From NCBI GenBank assembly GCA_028687995.1, contig JAQTZA010000001.1:248001-312000 (forward strand): DNA of 64,000 bases, written 5' to 3'. The notes under the pieces were generated by a model. The model was not told where the DNA came from, did not search any database, and saw nothing but the letters and a program-made list of their open reading frames with translations. Origin of the DNA: Bacteroidales bacterium (lineage in GTDB: Bacteria; Bacteroidota; Bacteroidia; Bacteroidales; UBA7332). Below, piece after piece: positions 28,489-37,606 of the stretch (positions are counted from its first letter, which is position 1; each line of letters opens with the position of its first letter). The position numbers were made by a program, and so were the translations under genes.

Positions 28489-30129
28489 TTATTTGCGTCC
28501 GACCTCTTTCGCCCAATCACCGCGGTAAATCAGTTTCTGGTCGTGAATACGAAAATTGAATTTACCATATTGAACAGACGCCCCAGCCGAGGCATTTACA
28601 ATCCATGCATTTTCGGGAATGGAGAACGAATTTTCGGTTTGAATCAGCTTCTTCGCTAATTGATCTTTGATAGAAACTGTGGCTTGTGGACCAACCTCCC
28701 AACCCAAATGGGTATTGTAACTGACCTTCAAATCGTCACCAATTTTGAATCCATCTTTGGTTTCAATTTTGGTAATGATTGTAGCGGTTTTGCTCTCGTT
28801 CAAATCTTTGTTCGGAGTCACTTCAATTGTTAGTTTTGGCAAATCGATTGGAGAATCGGAGGCGAGAATAAAAATGGATTCTGTTTTCATCACCTTGTTC
28901 GATTTGTCATAAAATTCAAATGCCAACTCCATATCTTCGATACCTTTCGGCGTCAGATTCAAGTTATCGGAGAAATAGCCTTCTTTCGTTATATTCTTTG
29001 AATACAACTCTTTATCGTTGAGTTTTACGACGACTTTTCGGACATTTTTATCTACGAAAAGCTCCATTGGAACGATGGCTGTCTGATATATCTCTTTGTT
29101 CTTGGGACTGATAATCAGCGCTTTCATATAGTCGCGCATGGCAAACCACACCGGACGCGGCGAACCTAATTTGTCGTTTACATCGCGGTATCCCCAAAAG
29201 CCAAACCACTCTTCGGGTTGCTCCGAGTTGTGGTAGTTTTGGTCTCCGCCTTTCCACCAACCATCGGCATAGTAGAACGGACACATGCCAACAGCGCCAG
29301 CATCTATCAAATCACGATAATTTGAAATAAGTCCTGTACTTTGTTCCGTCAGAGTCTGACCACCATAGCGACCATATCCTTTGTGCGAAACCGAATAACC
29401 AAATTCGGTGGTAATGAATGGCTTGTTTAGTCCGTTTAATTGATTTAATCCTTTGATATAATCTTTGAAACCCATAGTAGCTGTCTGCGCTTCGCTGTGG
29501 TCATAGCAGTTGTAGGCATACACATCAAACAAGCTTTCATCCATGTAGTCACTAATCATCGCATTGGCCGAAAGCGTCACCGGAATTCCAGGATGCTCTG
29601 CGTGAATCAAATTTATCAGCGTTTTCATTAGATTTACGAAAGCTTTGCCCGAAACTTTGTGGATGTGGTCGGTTTGCGGTTCGTTGATTACAAGATATGT
29701 GATGATGCAATCGTAATTTTTGGCATAATCCATCACCTTATGTACATCAGTTTCACAACTAGCTACAAATGTGGAATCACCGTAATCCTTTTCTGGATTA
29801 ATCTCCAATCCCATAATCAGCTTAAGACCAGAATCTTGCACTAGTTTTAGTTGTGCCTCCGAAAACTGACTCCACGTGCGAATGGTGTTGTAGCCAGCCT
29901 CTTTTATCACCTTGAGGTCGAATTTCAACAACTCCAGATCGTCGGCTCTTTTGCCTTGATATGGATGTTGACCAGGACGAGCACCAATCTCATATCCGAT
30001 TGCCTTGATGAAGTATTTCTGACCATTTAAATAGTACCAATTGTCTTTCAACTCAATAGTCGTTTTTGCATGAGAAAAAGAGACTAATGCGACAAGTAAG
30101 GAAAAGGTGAAAAATAATTTTGCTCTCAT
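28489..30129 (-). CDS. Clan GH-A glycoside hydrolase (GH158/GH2/GH5-like) with C-terminal Ig-like region
   Basis: A 546-aa secreted protein (signal peptide ending SHA-K). It opens with WYYLNGQKYFIKAIGYE, typical of GH-A TIM barrels. Catalytic candidates are Glu in LVINEPQ near residue 150 (acid/base) and Glu in FITTEFGYS near 240 (nucleophile), with the expected spacing of about 90 residues. Residues from about 350 onwards are beta-rich, without a recognised active site. In Bacteroides uniformis a GH158 endo-beta-1,3-glucanase has a TIM barrel plus Ig-like domain in a similar locus; that family is my preferred but unproven call. It lacks a lipobox and T9SS tail, so a periplasmic location is likely. 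Confidence 0.72.
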   Translation of the reverse strand: MRAKLFFTFSLLVALVSFSHAKTTIELKDNWYYLNGQKYFIKAIGYEIGARPGQHPYQGKRADDLELLKFDLKVIKEAGYNTIRTWSQFSEAQLKLVQDSGLKLIMGLEINPEKDYGDSTFVASCETDVHKVMDYAKNYDCIITYLVINEPQTDHIHKVSGKAFVNLMKTLINLIHAEHPGIPVTLSANAMISDYMDESLFDVYAYNCYDHSEAQTATMGFKDYIKGLNQLNGLNKPFITTEFGYSVSHKGYGRYGGQTLTEQSTGLISNYRDLIDAGAVGMCPFYYADGWWKGGDQNYHNSEQPEEWFGFWGYRDVNDKLGSPRPVWFAMRDYMKALIISPKNKEIYQTAIVPMELFVDKNVRKVVVKLNDKELYSKNITKEGYFSDNLNLTPKGIEDMELAFEFYDKSNKVMKTESIFILASDSPIDLPKLTIEVTPNKDLNESKTATIITKIETKDGFKIGDDLKVSYNTHLGWEVGPQATVSIKDQLAKKLIQTENSFSIPENAWIVNASAGASVQYGKFNFRIHDQKLIYRGDWAKEVGRK

Positions 30130-30169
30130 AGTTGTGTGTTTCGTGATTTAAAAAAATGAAATATCTGAT

Positions 30170-31600
30170 TTATAATTTAGTTGTACGTCGAGCCACGAGC
30201 GCCGCCTTTATTTCGTTGGCCTTTGTTTCAGTAATGTCGTATTTCCAAATCACCATTATGGCAAGGATTCCGCTGAAAATGGGTATCACAATATCTGCAA
30301 TCCGAAGGTTGGTAATCGTCGAAGCGGCTTGAACTTTAATTGATTCGTCGAAGCCAATGTAGTGCAAAACTACCCCGCTCAGAAGCATCGCAGCGGCGGT
30401 TCCAAGCTTCACCATCCACCAGTAAACAGCACCAAACATTCCTTCGCGACGTTCACCGTTATTCAGTTCGTCCAAATCACAAACATCAGCAGTCATCGAC
30501 ATCATCAGCGTAAACAATCCCCCAATTCCGAACGACAGAAATGGAATCGGCATGAACATCAACCATGGATTTGCTGGATTGAATCCCCACCATTTGAGGG
30601 TATAACCGACCATCGAAAGCAGCGTCGCGATGATAAAGGCATTCTTTTTGCCGATTTTTAGAGATATAGCTGTAACAATCGGAATGACCAAGAATGCAGT
30701 TGCGACCGAGCTGATGGTGCCAAACCATGCAGGCCAAGTGCCAGCAGCATTGGTATCGCCATTAAACAGATAGTAAACGATTATAAAAAAAGCAAATTGC
30801 GCAATGGTTTGGAATCCATTGAAAATCAAGAAAGTCGTGGCGCAAAGTTTTACGAAAGGCTTGTTCTTCAATGTGAGTTTTATGCCGCGGAAAAATTCTT
30901 TTGCATTGATGGCCAAATCTTTCATCGACAAATCTGCGAGTTTATCTTTGTCAATATCCACCTTTTCTTTGTTGAAAAGAGCAGGCATTATACCTAAAAT
31001 CATACACAAAGAACCTACCCAAATCGAAAGGTTTCTCGCTCCTTCGGGCGCCGAATCATAAATGGATTTATCATAAATAATGACCCAAAACCACGGCGCA
31101 ATCATCCAGGCAATTTGTCCCATAAACTGCGAAACGGCCATCAAACGGGTACGCTCGTTGTAGTCAGATGTCATTTCGTAGCCCAAACCAATGAGTGGTG
31201 CAGCAAACACGGTGTAACCGATGTAGAAGAACATCGAAACGATCAAGAAATAGAAGAAATTGTACATCTCTGAATTTTGCGGATACAATTGCCACATCAC
31301 CATAAAAGCAAGCCCAGACAAGGTGGCTCCTACCAGAATGTAGGGTTTGCGTCGTCCCCATTTCGATTTCGTATTATCCGAAATAAATCCCATAATTGGG
31401 TCAATTAAAGCATCCAAAAAACGAGGTAGTGCTCCCAACAATCCCGCCAAAATCGGATTCATTTTTAATGACATAACCAATACAACCATAAAAACACCCA
31501 GTGCCGCTGGGAAGAGTTGGTTGGCTAAATGACCCGAACCGAAAGCAATTTTTTCACCAAATGGAACTCTATCTTCTAGTGCTGTTTTGTAATTTGCCAT
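30170..31600 (-). CDS. GPH-family glycoside/cation symporter
   Basis: A 476-aa, 12-helix transporter. FGEKIAFGSGHLANQLFP at the N-terminus and DALIDPIMGFISDNTKSKWGRRKPY mark the GPH family. It differs from the other GPH protein here in the first helix (no Asp at the MelB-like cation site; GSGHLAN instead of GLGDTAS), so ion or substrate preference may differ. It lies between GH16 and the clan GH-A hydrolase, with gaps of about 40-50 bp. Import of oligosaccharides released in the periplasm is inferred. Confidence 0.88.
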   Translation of the reverse strand: MANYKTALEDRVPFGEKIAFGSGHLANQLFPAALGVFMVVLVMSLKMNPILAGLLGALPRFLDALIDPIMGFISDNTKSKWGRRKPYILVGATLSGLAFMVMWQLYPQNSEMYNFFYFLIVSMFFYIGYTVFAAPLIGLGYEMTSDYNERTRLMAVSQFMGQIAWMIAPWFWVIIYDKSIYDSAPEGARNLSIWVGSLCMILGIMPALFNKEKVDIDKDKLADLSMKDLAINAKEFFRGIKLTLKNKPFVKLCATTFLIFNGFQTIAQFAFFIIVYYLFNGDTNAAGTWPAWFGTISSVATAFLVIPIVTAISLKIGKKNAFIIATLLSMVGYTLKWWGFNPANPWLMFMPIPFLSFGIGGLFTLMMSMTADVCDLDELNNGERREGMFGAVYWWMVKLGTAAAMLLSGVVLHYIGFDESIKVQAASTITNLRIADIVIPIFSGILAIMVIWKYDITETKANEIKAALVARRTTKL

Positions 31601-31647
31601 AGTGTGTTTTGGTTTTTAGATGCACAAAAAAAATCTACGAAACTCTA

Positions 31648-32541
31648 TTATTTTTTGGAAAAACTAATCTCTTCCTGCCCATTCGATTTCTGATAAACTC
31701 TCACATAATCGACATACATTTTTGCTTCACCATCTTTCAATGCAGTGATTTTATCCATATCCCATATTTTGGTAAAATTACCACCCACGGCAAGATTAAA
31801 AAGGATAAAATAGGGTTTATTAAAATATCGAGCGGGCTTATCTACCTCATTCGCTCCATCTATGGCTAATTCATAATACGGTTCAACGGCTGAATTTACA
31901 TCCAGATCAACATACATTTTAATTGATTTTGAATCCCATATCAAGGTAAAGAGATGAAAATCCCCCTGCAATGAATATGGATATATGGTAAATTTCGCAT
32001 AATTCGGATACGATCCATTATTAAATTTCTCACCCCAATGGCAAGCTCCATTCAGGTAACGATCTTGCACGCCTTGTGCTATTCCTTTATCATTACCCAT
32101 TTCGAGAATATCAATTTCACCACACTTTGGCCAAGCATTTTCTTTGGAATCGTTGCCTAACAACCAAAAAGCAGGCCAAAGACCATCTTTTGTATATGGC
32201 ATTTTAATTCGAGCTTCTATTTTTCCGTATTTAAAGGTTACTTTATTTTGTGTAATCACCTTGCCCGATGTGGCTTTTTTCCCATTATAATTTTTCCTTT
32301 TGGCAGTCAAAATTAAACATTTAGCTCCTGTCAAAGGCTCTTTGCCCAATGTAACATTTTTAGGATGATAATATTGCAACTCGCTATTTCCACCGCCCTC
32401 TCCATCATTAGCAATTGTCCACATAGACTTATCTAATCTGGATTTATCGAAATTATCCTCCCAAACTAATTTATACTCTTGCGCATGTGTCACAAATAGT
32501 GAAAGCGCAACTAAATAAATTGATAAAGCTATTTTTTTCAT
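31648..32541 (-). CDS. GH16 endo-beta-1,3-glucanase (laminarinase-type)
   Basis: A 297-aa secreted enzyme with a signal peptide ending at THAQ. The whole mature chain is one GH16 jelly roll: LVWEDNFD, WTIANDGEGGGNSELQYY, KYGKIEARIKMP, WPAFWLLG. The catalytic motif CGEIDILEMG near 145 is the E-x-D-x-x-E form with the extra residue (beta-bulge) typical of laminarinases and lichenases. There is no lipobox, CBM or T9SS tail, so it is probably periplasmic and complements the lipoprotein GH16 upstream. It is 24 bp after the GH81 gene. Confidence 0.92.
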   Translation of the reverse strand: MKKIALSIYLVALSLFVTHAQEYKLVWEDNFDKSRLDKSMWTIANDGEGGGNSELQYYHPKNVTLGKEPLTGAKCLILTAKRKNYNGKKATSGKVITQNKVTFKYGKIEARIKMPYTKDGLWPAFWLLGNDSKENAWPKCGEIDILEMGNDKGIAQGVQDRYLNGACHWGEKFNNGSYPNYAKFTIYPYSLQGDFHLFTLIWDSKSIKMYVDLDVNSAVEPYYELAIDGANEVDKPARYFNKPYFILFNLAVGGNFTKIWDMDKITALKDGEAKMYVDYVRVYQKSNGQEEISFSKK

Positions 32542-32565
32542 CTTGATCTGTGTTACTTAAAATCT

Positions 32566-35500
32566 CTATTTTTTTATCACTTTTCCAATCTGAATTCCAT
32601 TTCTATTTTCTACAGAAATGAAATAAACGCCAGATGCAAAACGACTCATATTCAATTGATACTTTTCATCTACTTGTTTCGTAAACACTATCTCACCCAT
32701 CATATTGGTTAAAATAAGGCGGTTTTCTGCGTCATATAATTGCAAATGCAACATAGACTGAACTGGATTTGGATAAAAAATGAGAGGTTTAATAGAATGT
32801 GTTTCTACTCCAGCTCCTTGACATTTATTCCCAACAGTATATGAAAATTGCTTGGTCACCGACATTCCACCAGAATAAGCAAATTTACAAGCCAATTTCA
32901 AGACCGTGCCCGCCGTTTTTCCAGTCAATTTGATGGTGAATTTTTTACCGCTTACATTGGTCATCGCAGTTTCCGCAAATCCAGAAGTGTAGTTCCACAA
33001 ATAAGCGACTAATCCAGCCTTGTCGTCCAATAATTCAAACGTACAATTTACATCTGTGCCAACTGTTTCGAAAGCATACTTGTATCCTATCGTAAAGGAA
33101 CCTTGCGATGCTTCGGAAGTTGATCCAGCACATTCCGTGTTGGTATTGAGGGTTGTAGTTGCATTAAGAGCGATTGGTGCAGTGGCGTTGCCAACTAAAT
33201 CGGATGCCCATACACTAAACGAATAAGCTGTTTCAGGCGTAAGTGCCGAAATAAGAAAGGAGGTTTGCACACCCGAACCTACAGAGATATTCTTTGTTAC
33301 ACTGCCATAAGTGACATTGTAAACGACAGTTCCCGAATTGTCAGTCGCATTTACAAGCAATTCAATAGAAGAAGGTGTAATTGCGCCAACCGATGCAGTA
33401 AAGTTTGTGGGAGCTTGCGTATCATTGGTACTTCCGCAATTGGTTCCAACCACGTACGACATATATTTGGTGACAGACATTCCACCAGAATAGGCAAATT
33501 TACAAGCGTAACTGAGTTTTGAACCCACAGTTTGACCACTTATTGTTGTTGAGAAAATATTTCCACTCACATTTGTCATTGCAGACTCTGCGAAAGGAGA
33601 CTCTTTCCACAAATAAGCTACCAATCCGGGTTGACTATCGAGCAATTCGAACGTAATGGTCACATCAGAACCCACTGTTTCGTAAGTACATTTGTACCCG
33701 ACGGTGAATGCGCCTTGAGTCGCCACTTTCGATGTTTCGGTACACGACATCACTGGTGCAATGGTTACATTTGCAGCTTGCGAAGTACTTGTTGCGCCAC
33801 CGTTATCCGTCGCTTTAACTGTTATAACATAGTTGCCTGGACTTGGATTCCATGTCACTGAATAAGGTGCAGTATTATCACTACTAATTAAATTCGATCC
33901 TTCATAAAAATCAACTTTGGTGATTGTTCCATCAAAATCACTGGCATTTGCAGTAATTGTTACCGGTTTACCTTCAGTGAAAGTAGATTTGTCTGTTGGT
34001 GTAATCAACGAAACCGTCGGAGCCACATTGGCTGTGTTTGTTACCATAATGAGCACTTCGTCAGACGAAACTCTCATGTCTGTGTTTTTCACGGTCAGTC
34101 TGAAACTGTACATTCCTTCTACAAGTCCAGACACATTTGGGGTTACAACTGTTGAATCCGAAAATTGAGCGACCGTTGGTCCATAAAGTTGTTTCCAAAT
34201 ATAAGTCAACGATTTTGCACTAGATTCTGTGCTTGCTGATCCATCAAGCGTAGTTGATGTAGCAGGTAGAACCACCTTCAAATCCTTTCCAGCATTAGCG
34301 GTAGGATAGCTATAACTCAAATCTCCTGTACGACTGAAGGTCATTTTGCCTAAATTAAATTCTCCGGCAGAAAATGCGATTTTCAGAATGTGTTTTCCTG
34401 CGGTCAATGGAATATTTGACACCGTTTTTGAAGACCAAATCGTCCAAACAGTACTAGAGGTTGACGGAACAGGTATATCGGATGAAATAGTCTGACCATC
34501 GAGTTCTAAATGGAATGGACCACCTCCCGCTGAATTACCCGACGCATAACGGAATGCAAACGAGTACAACCCCGTTTGAGCTACATCCACACTGTATTTA
34601 AGCCATTCGCCAGAAGCGATAGAACCCACAATAGCACCTTCTGCTGCATCGGTCGAAGCATCCACCGATTCATCCATTCTAAAAGTGCCTAAATTAGCAG
34701 GCGTCACATCTAAATAGGTGATGTTTTGGCCCTTTCCACCTTCGAACAGATCGTATTTTCCTGCTTCAATAGTACCAGGAATAGCAGAGGCTGTTCCACC
34801 GTATGGCATTTCGTTTCCTACCAATACTTGAGCAGTATTGGTCACATTATATTTGTCGCTGTCAAAGATTTTCGCATAAAAATTATGAATACCTAATTGT
34901 AGATTGGAAGCCATTATCGTATAAGGAGAGGACGAAATTATTCCTATCGATGTGGTGCCATCCATAATTTCTACTTTTGTTGGTGTTCCGCTTGTCACAG
35001 CAACATTCAATTTCACACTACCTCCTACAAACGCTTGAGTAAATGAGGATGATATCGTACCATTTGCATTTCCATCTAAATTAGTTGCCATTTTATGAGC
35101 GGGCACTACCAATTGATAACCTGTCGAAAAGGTGACCGTGATGGGTGAAGCGGAATAATTTTGTGCTACATAGTTGATTTTTCCATTGAGCCTAAAAGCA
35201 GCGGCAATCGGATAATTAGCAGTTATTGATGCATCTAAACGACCCAAGGCATTCATTGCATGTAGCCAATGATAAGTTTGAGCATCGGAGATTCCGAATT
35301 TCACCTCTCGATTGGGATTAGAATTATACATTTCGATTGCTTTCGCAGGGTCGATAAAAGCAAAATATTTCCAATAGGTATCGTGCCAAAGATTCGGATT
35401 TACTTGATTATTCGAAATACCAGTATTGGCCACCATCTCATCCCAAAGCCTTTTCACATAAAGCGTATCCTGACCTAAATAGAGCGACCCACCTTGGATT

Positions 35501-37314
35501 GGATACAATTCAATTCCGTACGAAGCAGCAATATCAGCAGTCCAAAACGTTCCATTATCATTACTATTTGCCCAAACACGAGAATAGAGGCTGTACGGTT
35601 GAGATTTAGGAAAATTACGGTGATGCGTATCCATGTAATACTCTTCGATGCCAGTTTGCTCAGTGGTGTATAAGTAAATACCTAAATCGCGAATGGTTTT
35701 ATTGCCAGAGGCTTGTCCCCATTGAATCAATCCGGCATTAAAATTCATACTTTCGGAGCTTGATTCCATATTATTTCCTTGCGGATTATTAGCAAAACCA
35801 TCCACCCAACTTTGCCCAGCATACGGACTAAAATTTCTCAAATAAGGAAACATAGTATCGTTGCGATCATAAGCTGCGGCATCGCGCACTATCAAATCGA
35901 CCATTCCACCCCATTGTGCAGCCCAACCAGGATTAAACTGCTCCACGAAAGCGGCTGCTTGAATAAAATATCCCCAATGAAATTGCTTGTCATTCAGACC
36001 ATTATCTTGTCCGTAACCAGCTGGATAGCCGATGACAGAACTCCAAGTAGCATTGTAGTAAAATAGAAAAGCAACCTCACCATTATCCGCTTTAAACCAA
36101 TTTTCGAGACGAGTTTTTATGGTGTTCAGCATTTTATCGCGTGCAATGGTATTGCCCATTTCATTTGCGATTCGTGCAGTTTGAAGTAGTTGATTGAACA
36201 CCTGTCCTTCGTTGTAAGAATCCGTCCAAGTGGCCATGGTACTATTTTCTAATCCTGCAATCTTGTCGGTCAGATCCATCGGCGAAAAACCTTTGCTGTA
36301 GTTGTCAACATAAGGCAAAGTGGGTAAGACACCATGAAACGTATTTTCTACACTGAAGCTATTTCCTGCCATGGTTTTCATTTCTCCACGAACAGTAGCG
36401 TAACTATATTTATCGGGTGCTGGAGAACCAGGTTCCAAATGTGCCCATTGGTGTGGAAGTAAACCCATCAACATGTTGGTTTCTGTTCCTTCTTTTACTT
36501 CTGTTTGCACATTGAAATCAGTATGCACGACCGAAGTAGATTCGTTGAAAGAGTAAGATGCTGTAGTTTTTAGTGGAAAAACATAAGCGTATTTTTTGTA
36601 TTCATTGGCTACGGCAGCCACATTTGATGCGGTCAATGGAATAAATGCCATCGACCAGTAATTTTTACCATTTAAGGATGAGGTGAATACTTTTCCATTT
36701 TGCGTCCAAGTACTTCCAGTAGGTGCATAAACAGCAAAATCAGCTCCGTTTTTCACATCTGTACAAATGAGCATTTCGTTGTCAATCACGACCGTACCTG
36801 AGTTAATCGTAACTTGTGCTACATCGGTACTTTTTTTAGTAAAATAGAGAAATGGCATTGCGACACCTGCTGTGACTTGAAATTGGTGAGTAGCATCCTT
36901 CCAATCCATCGTCACTGTCCAATCAGAATAGTCGGACACATAAGTTTTTGTAGCATTCAACCCTGTAACTCCTACCGAAAATGGGGTAATATCATCAATC
37001 ACTCCCCATGGAATGTAACTCACCACCAAGCCATCTGTAGCCGTTTTCATGGTGAAAGGATAATTGAAAAGATTAGAAGCTGTTCCATTTTTAACTAACG
37101 CAGACCACCAATCGCTCGTCGGGACAGGTTTTCCAACTGCATTGCCACTTAAAAATGGAGTTCCTGAAGGAAATGCATTACGACCCGCCATATCTGTTCC
37201 AGGGAAAGTCTTTGTATAGCTTCCACTACCCAACGATACCACTTGTGAGTGGATCAAAATTGGATAGAACAAAACAACCACGAAAAGGGAGATAGCGAAT
37301 CTGAAATTTTTCAT
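32566..37314 (-). CDS. Multimodular GH81 endo-beta-1,3-glucanase, T9SS-secreted
   Basis: A 1582-aa secreted protein. After the signal peptide, residues about 30-700 are a GH81 domain: NDKQFHWGYFIQAAAF near 443 corresponds to the D-x-x-x-H-x-G-Y-F motif, and NMESSSESMN near 518 carries the catalytic Glu. Then come an Ig-like segment, a CBM6-like domain (about 838-1000), a PKD/K319-like domain (about 1005-1095), an Ig-like domain (about 1100-1188), an unnamed 100-aa module, an FN3 domain, a second copy of the unnamed module and a T9SS sorting domain (FYPNPVQ, GVYFISV). It hydrolyses beta-1,3-glucan internally outside the cell. The catalytic domain is unusually heavily accessorised. It is separated from the upstream operon by 290 bp and a stem-loop. 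Confidence 0.9.
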   Translation of the reverse strand: MKNFRFAISLFVVVLFYPILIHSQVVSLGSGSYTKTFPGTDMAGRNAFPSGTPFLSGNAVGKPVPTSDWWSALVKNGTASNLFNYPFTMKTATDGLVVSYIPWGVIDDITPFSVGVTGLNATKTYVSDYSDWTVTMDWKDATHQFQVTAGVAMPFLYFTKKSTDVAQVTINSGTVVIDNEMLICTDVKNGADFAVYAPTGSTWTQNGKVFTSSLNGKNYWSMAFIPLTASNVAAVANEYKKYAYVFPLKTTASYSFNESTSVVHTDFNVQTEVKEGTETNMLMGLLPHQWAHLEPGSPAPDKYSYATVRGEMKTMAGNSFSVENTFHGVLPTLPYVDNYSKGFSPMDLTDKIAGLENSTMATWTDSYNEGQVFNQLLQTARIANEMGNTIARDKMLNTIKTRLENWFKADNGEVAFLFYYNATWSSVIGYPAGYGQDNGLNDKQFHWGYFIQAAAFVEQFNPGWAAQWGGMVDLIVRDAAAYDRNDTMFPYLRNFSPYAGQSWVDGFANNPQGNNMESSSESMNFNAGLIQWGQASGNKTIRDLGIYLYTTEQTGIEEYYMDTHHRNFPKSQPYSLYSRVWANSNDNGTFWTADIAASYGIELYPIQGGSLYLGQDTLYVKRLWDEMVANTGISNNQVNPNLWHDTYWKYFAFIDPAKAIEMYNSNPNREVKFGISDAQTYHWLHAMNALGRLDASITANYPIAAAFRLNGKINYVAQNYSASPITVTFSTGYQLVVPAHKMATNLDGNANGTISSSFTQAFVGGSVKLNVAVTSGTPTKVEIMDGTTSIGIISSSPYTIMASNLQLGIHNFYAKIFDSDKYNVTNTAQVLVGNEMPYGGTASAIPGTIEAGKYDLFEGGKGQNITYLDVTPANLGTFRMDESVDASTDAAEGAIVGSIASGEWLKYSVDVAQTGLYSFAFRYASGNSAGGGPFHLELDGQTISSDIPVPSTSSTVWTIWSSKTVSNIPLTAGKHILKIAFSAGEFNLGKMTFSRTGDLSYSYPTANAGKDLKVVLPATSTTLDGSASTESSAKSLTYIWKQLYGPTVAQFSDSTVVTPNVSGLVEGMYSFRLTVKNTDMRVSSDEVLIMVTNTANVAPTVSLITPTDKSTFTEGKPVTITANASDFDGTITKVDFYEGSNLISSDNTAPYSVTWNPSPGNYVITVKATDNGGATSTSQAANVTIAPVMSCTETSKVATQGAFTVGYKCTYETVGSDVTITFELLDSQPGLVAYLWKESPFAESAMTNVSGNIFSTTISGQTVGSKLSYACKFAYSGGMSVTKYMSYVVGTNCGSTNDTQAPTNFTASVGAITPSSIELLVNATDNSGTVVYNVTYGSVTKNISVGSGVQTSFLISALTPETAYSFSVWASDLVGNATAPIALNATTTLNTNTECAGSTSEASQGSFTIGYKYAFETVGTDVNCTFELLDDKAGLVAYLWNYTSGFAETAMTNVSGKKFTIKLTGKTAGTVLKLACKFAYSGGMSVTKQFSYTVGNKCQGAGVETHSIKPLIFYPNPVQSMLHLQLYDAENRLILTNMMGEIVFTKQVDEKYQLNMSRFASGVYFISVENRNGIQIGKVIKK

Positions 37315-37447
37315 TACGGATTATATAAATGAGCGTAAAAAAGTAAAGATTGGATTTAATTGATACTATCGCTTGAATGGAAAATTGAACGATAGTAGCG
37401 ATTAAAAATAACTTGTTTTAGAAATAAAAGTGCATAGCTCTCTCAGT

Positions 37448-37471
37448 CGGTAGAAAAACACTCATCTACCG
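37448..37471 (-). other. Small inverted repeat upstream of GH81 gene
   Basis: A 7-bp perfect inverted repeat (CGGTAGA/TCTACCG, 10-nt spacer) lies 134 bp upstream of the GH81 start. It is a possible operator or leader hairpin; no TAnnTTTG element is visible on the - strand in this gap. Confidence 0.25.
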
Positions 37472-37562
37472 TTCCATATAGAATTAGGATAACTTTGATC
37501 TGATTAAGCGAACACAAATGGAAATCTACTTTCTCAATCGTATTCAGAAATAAAATGAAAAG

Positions 37563-37599
37563 AATGTCTGCGAAAGTGACATTCACCTCCGCAGACATT
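37563..37599 (-). terminator. Stem-loop terminator or 3' stabiliser ending the SusCD operon
   Basis: A perfect 10-bp stem (AATGTCTGCG/CGCAGACATT) starts 8 nt after the stop of the non-catalytic surface protein. Its loop contains a second small hairpin (GTGA-atg-TCAC). On the - strand it is followed by CTTTTCATTTTATTT. Confidence 0.6.
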
Positions 37600-37606
37600 G
37601 AAAGAT

